Of a stretch of DNA of 10,627 nt, positions 5,718-10,627 are shown one piece after another. The notes beneath the pieces were generated by a model that was given only the letters and a program-made list of their open reading frames with translations, was not told where the DNA came from and ran no database searches. Origin of the DNA: JBBSEZ01 sp038239195. Its GTDB lineage: Bacteria; Planctomycetota; Planctomycetia; Gemmatales; Gemmataceae. The DNA is taken from contig JBBSEZ010000354.1 in the NCBI GenBank assembly GCA_038239195.1, positions 1 to 10,627 of the forward strand, written 5' to 3'. A program made the translations under genes and the position numbers. Position 1 is the first letter of the stretch. Every line of letters begins with the position of its first letter.

Positions 5718-8036
5718 ATGCCCCCCTTCCTCGGGTGGATGGTCGCCATGTCCCCACGCCTCCTCCCCCTCGCGCTCGCCCTCCTCGCCGGGCCCGCCCT
5801 CCTCCGCGGCGCCGCCCCGCCCACCGACCTCGGCCTCGACCGCGCTCGCCTCGACGGCCTCGACGCCCTGGTCCTCGACGGCCTGAAGCGCGGTCGTGCT
5901 CCCGGCGCCGTCGTGCTGGTGGTGCGCCACGACGCCATCGCCTTTCGCCGGGCCTACGGCGCGCGCAGCCTCCAGCCGACCCGAACGCCCATGACCGCTG
6001 ATACCGTCTTCGACCTCGCCTCGCTTACCAAGCCGCTCGCCACCGCCACCGCCGTGATGGTGTTGCTCGAACAGGGCAAGTTGCGCCTGAGCGATCGCGT
6101 CGCCAAACACCTCCCCGAATTTGGCCGGCGCGGCAAGGAGACCATCACCGTCGAGCAACTGCTGCTGCACACCTCCGGCCTGATCGCCGACAACGCCCTC
6201 GCCGACTACCGGGAGGGGCGCGCCGCGGCCTTCAAAAAGATCGACGACCTTCGCCTCGTCTCCGAACCGGGGACGCGGTTCGTTTACAGCGACGTCGGCT
6301 ACGCGGTGCTCGGCCGGCTCGTCGAGCGCCTGAGCGGGGAAACGCTCGACGCCTTCGCGCAGAAGCACGTCTGGGGCCCGCTGCGGATGCGCGACACCGG
6401 CTTCAAGCTCGACAAGGCCCGGGCTGGGCGCGCTGCCCCCACGGAGCGCATTGCCGGCACGTTCCTGCGCGGCGAGGTCCACGACCCGCGCGCCCGCGCC
6501 CTCGGCGGCGTGGCCGGGCACGCCGGGCTGTTCGGCACCGCCGACGACGTGGGCCGCTTCGCTCGCATGCTACTCAACGGAGGGGAGCTGGACGGCCAGC
6601 GCGTGCTGCGGCCCGAGACCGTTCGGCTGATGACGGCGCCGCGCCCCGTCCCCGGCGGGCAGCGCGCCCTCGGCTGGGACGTGCGCACCGCCTACTCGGG
6701 CAATCGCGGCGCGCTCTTCGCCGGCTTCGGCCACACCGGCTTCACCGGCACCTCGCTCTGGGTCGATCCGCCCAGCCGCACCGCCGTCGTCTTTCTGAGC
6801 AATCGCGTCCACCCCGACGGCAAGGGCAACGTCACCCGGCTCCGCGGGCAGGTCGCCACGCTCGTCGCCTCCAGCATCGTCAAGGCGCCCTTCCCCGGCG
6901 GCGCCTCCCCCCCCGTCCTCACTGGCATCGACGTGCTGCGCCGGGGCTCCTTCAAGGCCCTCCAGGGAAGGCGCGTCGGGCTGGTCACCAACCACACGGG
7001 GATCGCGCGCGACGGCACCAGCACCATCGACCTTTTGCACAAGGCCAAAGGCGTCGAACTCGTCGCCCTGTTCGCGCCCGAGCACGGCATCCGCGGGGCC
7101 CTCGACAAGCCGGTGCCCGACGGCAAGGACGAGAAGACCGGACTGCCCGTCTACAGCCTCTACGGCAAGCGCAAGCGGCCATCCCCCCAGCAGCTCGCCG
7201 GCATCGACACGCTCGTCTTCGACGTCCAGGACGTCGGGTGTCGCTTTTACACCTACGTCACCACGCTCGGCCTCGTGATGGAGACGGCCGCCGCCCATAA
7301 GTTGCGCGTCGTGGTCCTCGATCGGCCCAACCCGCTCGGGGGCCTGGCGGTGGCCGGGCCCGTGCTCGACCGCAAGGCGGAGTCGTTCGTCGCCTACCAC
7401 CGGCTCCCCGTGCGCCACGGCATGACGGTCGGCGAACTGGCCCGGCTATTCAACGCCGAGCGCAAGATCGGCGCCGACCTTCACGTCGTCAAGATGGAAG
7501 GCTGGCGGCGCGAGGACCTGTTCGATCGCACCGGCCTGTTGTGGGTCAACCCGTCGCCCAACATGCGCAGCCTCAGCGCGGCGCTGCTCTACCCGGGGGT
7601 CGGCCTACTGGAGATGACCAACGTCAGCGTTGGTCGAGGGACCGACCGCCCCTTCGAGGTGATCGGTGCCCCCTGGCTCGACGGCCAGGCGCTGGCGACG
7701 GCCCTGACCAGGGCCCGCCTGCCCGGCGCCCGCTTCGTCCCGACGCGCTTCACGCCGAGCAGCAGCACTCACGCGAAGAAGCAGTGCGGCGGGGTGCAAC
7801 TCTACGTGGACGACTGGGAGCGCTTCGAGCCCCTCCTGGTGGGGATGGCCCTGGCCTGCGAGCTGCGGCAGCTCCATCCCGACGAGTGGCAGCGGCGGCA
7901 CTACGGCGTCTTGCTCGGGCACCCCGAGACGCTCGCGGCGCTGGAGCGGCACGAACCGGCCGAGAAGATCGTGCGCGGCTGGCAGAAGGAGCTGGCGCGG
8001 TTCCTGGCGGTACGGAAGACGCATCTGCTTTACTGA
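5718..8036 (+). CDS. Secreted beta-lactamase-like serine hydrolase fused to a NamZ (DUF1343) exo-beta-N-acetylmuramidase domain
   Basis: The product has 772 residues from the first ATG. In-frame ATGs at 5739 and 5748 are equally possible; none has a good ribosome binding site, and a start at 5748 gives the neatest signal peptide (MSPR, then LLPLALALLAGPALL, cut near RGA). Domain 1 (about 40-385) is a PF00144-type serine hydrolase with SLTK at 102-105 (nucleophile S102, K105), YSD at 190-192 and HTG at 339-341 where classical enzymes have YxN and KTG. Domain 2 (about 402-770) is a full NamZ/DUF1343 domain with LVTNHTG (422-428), LFAPEHGIRG (451-460), FDVQDVGCRFYTY (501-513) and VLDRPNP (533-539). 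In Bacillus subtilis NamZ removes terminal MurNAc from peptidoglycan and is encoded beside NagZ and the beta-lactamase-fold amidase AmiE (established knowledge). The fusion therefore suggests that muramyl-peptide cleavage and MurNAc release are carried by one exported polypeptide in cell-wall turnover or scavenging. Amidase, esterase and DD-peptidase activity cannot be told apart for domain 1. No NagZ gene is in the window. Confidence 0.92.
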   Translation: MPPFLGWMVAMSPRLLPLALALLAGPALLRGAAPPTDLGLDRARLDGLDALVLDGLKRGRAPGAVVLVVRHDAIAFRRAYGARSLQPTRTPMTADTVFDLASLTKPLATATAVMVLLEQGKLRLSDRVAKHLPEFGRRGKETITVEQLLLHTSGLIADNALADYREGRAAAFKKIDDLRLVSEPGTRFVYSDVGYAVLGRLVERLSGETLDAFAQKHVWGPLRMRDTGFKLDKARAGRAAPTERIAGTFLRGEVHDPRARALGGVAGHAGLFGTADDVGRFARMLLNGGELDGQRVLRPETVRLMTAPRPVPGGQRALGWDVRTAYSGNRGALFAGFGHTGFTGTSLWVDPPSRTAVVFLSNRVHPDGKGNVTRLRGQVATLVASSIVKAPFPGGASPPVLTGIDVLRRGSFKALQGRRVGLVTNHTGIARDGTSTIDLLHKAKGVELVALFAPEHGIRGALDKPVPDGKDEKTGLPVYSLYGKRKRPSPQQLAGIDTLVFDVQDVGCRFYTYVTTLGLVMETAAAHKLRVVVLDRPNPLGGLAVAGPVLDRKAESFVAYHRLPVRHGMTVGELARLFNAERKIGADLHVVKMEGWRREDLFDRTGLLWVNPSPNMRSLSAALLYPGVGLLEMTNVSVGRGTDRPFEVIGAPWLDGQALATALTRARLPGARFVPTRFTPSSSTHAKKQCGGVQLYVDDWERFEPLLVGMALACELRQLHPDEWQRRHYGVLLGHPETLAALERHEPAEKIVRGWQKELARFLAVRKTHLLY

Positions 8037-8059
8037 GGAGGCCGGGAGAGTGCTATACT
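8029..8059 (+). promoter_or_regulatory. Extended -10 promoter for the hybrid histidine kinase gene
   Basis: TGCTATACT at 8051-8059 is an extended -10 element: TG, one base, then TATACT matching the consensus at 5 of 6 positions. The -35 is weak; TTTACT at 8029-8034, overlapping the end of the upstream gene, is the best candidate but its spacer is 19 bases. Extended -10 promoters often work without a good -35. Transcription would begin near 8066 and give a leader of about 120 bases. Confidence 0.45.
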
Positions 8060-8130
8060 GAACGTGCCGGGACGGCCGTTCGCCGAGGCGACGGACCGTA
8101 GAACCACAACCGCAAGCCCAGGCTCGCCCA

Positions 8131-8181
8131 CTCCCGTTCCCGGGCGTGGCGCCCGCTCGGGCGCCGCTCTCTTGCGGGAGG
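8131..8181 (+). promoter_or_regulatory. Structured 5' leader that could mask the kinase ribosome binding site
   Basis: The ribosome binding site GGGAGG (8176-8181) is partly complementary to CTCCCG at 8131-8136, which pairs perfectly with CGGGAG at 8175-8180. Between them are two hairpins that cannot coexist because they share bases 8150-8154: CGGGCG/CGCCCG (8141-8146 with 8150-8155) and GGCGCCC/GGGCGCC (8148-8154 with 8159-8165, loop GCTC). The layout could allow switching of translation, but strong stems are common by chance in DNA this rich in GC. Confidence 0.3.
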
Positions 8182-8188
8182 CACTTCG

Positions 8189-9397
8189 ATGGGCGCAGAA
8201 ACGGGCCCGGGCCACGACCTGACCGACCGCGAGCGCCAGCTCTTGCAGGGGCAGAAGATGGAGGCGCTCGCCCGGCTAGCGGGCGGGGTGGCCCACGACT
8301 TCAACAACCTCCTCGCCGGCATCCTCGGCAACGTGGTCCTGGCTCGTTTGGTCCCGCCCTCCGCAGGCGGGGCGATCGAGCCGGCCTCGGCCCCGCTGGC
8401 CCAGATCGAGGCGATCGCGCAGCGCGGGGCCGACCTCTGCAAGCAACTGACGGGGTTCGCGGGCAAGATGGACTTCCCGCTCGAACGCCGCGACCTCAAC
8501 GCCCTGGCGCGCGAAACCGTCGAGCTGGTGCGCCTGTCGATCGCCCGCAACGTGGCACTGGGGCTCGACCTGGCGCCCGAGTTGCCGGGCGCTCTGATCG
8601 ACCCGGGGGCCCTGCACGAGGCCCTCATCAACCTGCTGAGCAACGGCGCCGAGGCCTTCGGAACGAAGGAGGGGGAAGTGCGCGTGCGGACGGGCCTGGC
8701 CTCGGTCCTTTCCCCCGGCAAGGAAGGGGAGGGGCCGAGGCCAGGCCTGCTGTTCCTCGAAGTGAGCGACAACGGGCCCGGAATGGGCCCGGAAGTGCTC
8801 GCGTCTCTGTTCGAGCCGTTCTTCACGACCAAGCCGACGGGGCGCGGCCTGGGACTGGCGACGGTGCTGGGGATCGTGCGTGGCCACGGGGGAACGGTGG
8901 AGGTGCGCAGCGAGCCGGGCGCCGGCACGACGGTGCGCGTGCTGTTGCCGATCCCCGACGAGGCCCCCGTTCCGGCCGCGCCGAAGGCCGGCACCGAAGC
9001 GCCGGCCCCGTGGCGCGGCGAGGGGCTCGTGCTGATCGTCGATGACGAGGACGGCGTGCGCGAGGTGACGAAGCGCATCGCCCAGTCGTTCGGCTTTCAG
9101 GTGGTCGGGGCGTGCGACGGGCAGGACGCGCTCGAAAAGTTCGACGAGCTGGCGCGCCAGGGCCAGTCGCCGTGCGTCGTCCTGCTCGATTTGCTGATGC
9201 CGAAGATGGACGGGGCCGAGGCGCTCCACGCCTTGCGAACGCGCTCCCCCGACCTGGCCGTCGTGCTGATGAGCGGGTACAGCGAGCCGGAAATGGTGGC
9301 GCGCTTCGCCGACCAGGGCGTCGTCGCCTTCCTCCCGAAGCCGTTCCGCATGGCCGAGCTGCAAGCAGTCCTGCGGCGGGCCTGTCCGGTGGGCTGA
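8189..9397 (+). CDS. Soluble hybrid histidine kinase with C-terminal receiver domain, no sensor domain
   Basis: The product has 402 residues. The ATG has GGGAGG 7 bases upstream. After about 20 residues comes a HisKA dimerisation segment with the H-box AGGVAHDFNNLL (phospho-acceptor H36). The HATPase domain follows (about 135-255): N-box INLLSNGAEA with N152, G1 box DNGPGMG (194-200), F-box FEPFFTTK (208-215) and G2 box GRGLGLATVLGIV (218-230). A Pro/Ala linker (256-276) leads to a receiver domain with acidic pocket D285/D286, phospho-acceptor D334 in LLDLLMPKMDG, S362 in the conserved Ser/Thr position and K384 in LPKPF. All catalytic residues are present, so the protein should autophosphorylate and pass phosphate to its own receiver or to a partner. 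There is no transmembrane segment, PAS, GAF or HAMP domain, so its signal must come from a partner protein or an unseen input. No output-domain regulator or phosphotransfer protein is adjacent. The gene stands alone, with its own promoter candidate and a hairpin right after its stop codon. Confidence 0.95.
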   Translation: MGAETGPGHDLTDRERQLLQGQKMEALARLAGGVAHDFNNLLAGILGNVVLARLVPPSAGGAIEPASAPLAQIEAIAQRGADLCKQLTGFAGKMDFPLERRDLNALARETVELVRLSIARNVALGLDLAPELPGALIDPGALHEALINLLSNGAEAFGTKEGEVRVRTGLASVLSPGKEGEGPRPGLLFLEVSDNGPGMGPEVLASLFEPFFTTKPTGRGLGLATVLGIVRGHGGTVEVRSEPGAGTTVRVLLPIPDEAPVPAAPKAGTEAPAPWRGEGLVLIVDDEDGVREVTKRIAQSFGFQVVGACDGQDALEKFDELARQGQSPCVVLLDLLMPKMDGAEALHALRTRSPDLAVVLMSGYSEPEMVARFADQGVVAFLPKPFRMAELQAVLRRACPVG

Positions 9398-9452
9398 GAT
9401 GGTGAGCGCGACGAGCCACGCGAGCCACCTTGCCCTCGCGACCCTCGCCATC
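9398..9452 (+). terminator. Nested hairpin directly after the kinase stop codon
   Basis: GATGGTGAG at 9398-9406 pairs with CTCGCCATC at 9444-9452 (8 Watson-Crick pairs and one G-T), starting at the first base after the stop codon. Inside it CGCGAG (9419-9424) pairs perfectly with CTCGCG (9435-9440). Only a weak T-rich stretch (CTTTGATTT, from 9467) follows. It probably protects or ends the kinase mRNA before trpB. The left arm region also contains a 9-base tandem repeat (CGAGCCACG/CGAGCCACC, 9412-9429). Confidence 0.4.
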
Positions 9453-9496
9453 TAGGCTGAGAGCAGCTTTGATTTCCTCCCCCGTGCGAGTGTCTC

Positions 9497-10627
9497 ATGT
9501 CCGCTGCGCCGACCTCTCTGCCGGACGTCCAGGGCCGGTTCGGCCCGTATGGCGGCCGGTTCGTGCCCGAGACGCTCGTCGACGCCTTGCGCCAGCTCGG
9601 CGAGGAGTACGACCGGGCCCGCCGCGACGCCGAGTTTCAGCGCCAGTTCGCCCACTACCTCCAGGCCTGCGTCGGCCGGCCCTCGCCCCTCTACTTCGCC
9701 GAGCGCCTGACGCGCGAGGCCGGGGGCGCCCGCATCTACCTCAAGCGCGAAGACCTCAACCACACCGGCGCCCACAAGATCAACAACTGCATCGGCCAGG
9801 CGTTGCTCACGAAGCGCATGGGCAAGCCGCGCGTCATCGCCGAGACGGGCGCCGGTCAGCACGGGGTGGCCACGGCCACGGCCTGCGCCCTGTTCGGCCT
9901 GGAGTGCGCCGTCTACATGGGCGAGGAGGACGTGCGCCGCCAGAAGCTCAACGTCTTCAAGATGAAGGCCCTCGGCACGACCGTCGTGCCCGTGAGCACC
10001 GGGAGCCGGACCTTGCGCGACGCCATCAACGAGGCGATGCGCGACTGGATGGCGTCGGTGGCGACCACGCATTACATCCTCGGCTCGGTCGTCGGCCCCC
10101 ACCCGTTCCCGATGATCGTGCGCGACTTCCAGGCGGTCATCGGCCAGGAGGCCCGGCAGCAGTGTCTCGACCAGCTCGGCAAGCTCCCCGAGGTCGTCGT
10201 GGCCTGCGTTGGCGGAGGCAGCAACTCCGCGGGCATGTTCTATCCGTTTGTCGAGGACGCCGGCGTGGAACTGGTGGGCGTCGAAGCAGGGGGGCGCGGC
10301 GCCGGTCAGGGCGATCACGCGGCCACGCTCGCGCAGGGCCGGCCCGGCGTGCTGCACGGGGCCTACAGCTACGTCCTCCAGGACGCCGACGGCCAGACCG
10401 CCCCTGTTCACTCTGTCTCGGCGGGGCTGGACTACCCGGGCGTCGGCCCCGAGCATGCCTACTGGAAGGACGCCCGGCGCGTGGGCTACACCAGCGTCGG
10501 CGACGACGAGGCGCTCAAGGCGTTCCACCTGTGCTCGCGCCTGGAGGGCATCCTGCCGGCGCTGGAGACCGCGCACGCCGTCGTCGAGGCGATGCGCCTG
10601 GCGAAGGGCCGCAAGCCGGACGACGCG
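9497..10627 (+). CDS. trpB: Tryptophan synthase beta chain (3' end missing at window edge)
   Basis: 377 residues are visible and no stop codon is reached. Full-length TrpB is about 390-405 residues, so roughly 20 are missing. The enzyme joins indole, delivered through a tunnel from TrpA, to L-serine using pyridoxal phosphate in the last step of tryptophan synthesis, in the cytoplasm. Seen here: FGPYGGRFVPETL near the N-terminus; the PLP lysine K94 in HTGAHKINN; the catalytic glutamate E116 in AETGAGQHG (Glu109 of the Salmonella enzyme); the phosphate-binding GGGSN at 239-243; GVEAGGRG at 261-268; and LEGILPALETAHA near residue 350. It is a canonical TrpB (type 1), complete in its catalytic residues. 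The ATG has no clear Shine-Dalgarno sequence. Upstream is an unrelated kinase gene and no trp leader peptide or attenuator is visible. A trpA gene may follow beyond the window. Confidence 0.98.
   Translation, partial: MSAAPTSLPDVQGRFGPYGGRFVPETLVDALRQLGEEYDRARRDAEFQRQFAHYLQACVGRPSPLYFAERLTREAGGARIYLKREDLNHTGAHKINNCIGQALLTKRMGKPRVIAETGAGQHGVATATACALFGLECAVYMGEEDVRRQKLNVFKMKALGTTVVPVSTGSRTLRDAINEAMRDWMASVATTHYILGSVVGPHPFPMIVRDFQAVIGQEARQQCLDQLGKLPEVVVACVGGGSNSAGMFYPFVEDAGVELVGVEAGGRGAGQGDHAATLAQGRPGVLHGAYSYVLQDADGQTAPVHSVSAGLDYPGVGPEHAYWKDARRVGYTSVGDDEALKAFHLCSRLEGILPALETAHAVVEAMRLAKGRKPDDA

Noticed and set aside
4886..6001. Plus-strand open frame of 371 codons running from the intergenic region into the secreted-protein and NamZ-fusion genes
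   Set aside because: It overlaps two better-supported genes in another frame, has no ribosome binding site, and its later part is Arg/Pro-rich out-of-frame sequence.
5130..6521. Minus-strand open frame of 463 codons
   Set aside because: Antisense to the beta-lactamase-like domain and the secreted protein; no recognisable domain.
8051..8188. Known riboswitch class in the kinase leader
   Set aside because: No conserved core of a riboswitch class I know was recognised; only GC-rich stems are visible.
8276..9451. Minus-strand open frame of 391 codons opposite the kinase
   Set aside because: Antisense to a kinase with every catalytic motif intact; composition typical of a shadow frame.
9452..10576. 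Minus-strand open frame of 374 codons opposite trpB
   Set aside because: trpB is unmistakable on the plus strand; this frame is its shadow.
1..10627. CRISPR array, tRNA or rRNA genes, insertion sequences
   Set aside because: No regularly spaced repeats, cloverleaf with a CCA-end context, rRNA-like segment, transposase or terminal inverted repeats with target duplication were seen on reading both strands.

Overview
The window is GC-rich (well above 60% by eye; single 60-base lines reach about 75%), gene-dense and bacterial. Several things suggest a planctomycete of the Gemmataceae type or a similar high-GC environmental bacterium: short secreted proteins of unknown function, a secreted fusion of a serine beta-lactamase-like domain with a NamZ (DUF1343) domain, a hybrid histidine kinase, and start codons of which several have no Shine-Dalgarno sequence. 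This assignment rests on style and remembered family resemblance, not on a marker gene.

Left part (118-4465, minus strand): three tightly packed genes that read as one operon. In order of transcription they are (1) a 419-residue protein with a RadC-type N-terminal helix-hairpin-helix domain, a long Pro/Ala linker and a C-terminal region resembling BREX BrxA proteins; (2) a 174-residue protein whose C-terminal half resembles the small BREX proteins BrxB/BrxF but has no P-loop; (3) an 854-residue amino-DNA methyltransferase with motif I (DPFSGSGG), a cysteine-rich insert, DPPY and a long extra C-terminal region. The first two genes overlap by 4 bases and the second and third are 2 bases apart. 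This looks like a BREX-like or otherwise undescribed phage-defence or DNA-modification cassette. It is the most interesting part of the window, and its partners, if any, lie beyond the left edge.

Middle (4466-5291): about 0.8 kb with no convincing gene. Its middle part has lower GC than the flanks. It holds a possible promoter for the minus-strand operon, a perfect 8-base inverted repeat, a pair of TTGCACAG direct repeats beside a small hairpin, and unassignable open-frame debris.

Right part (5292-10627, plus strand): ordinary chromosomal genes. A 134-residue secreted protein of unknown function is followed after 21 bases by a 772-residue secreted beta-lactamase-like/NamZ fusion, probably acting in peptidoglycan turnover. 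A gap of about 150 bases holds an extended -10 promoter and a structured leader. Next come a soluble hybrid histidine kinase (HisKA, HATPase and receiver domains, no sensor), a terminator-like hairpin, and trpB, whose last residues run off the right edge.

No tRNA, rRNA, CRISPR array, insertion sequence or transposase was seen.
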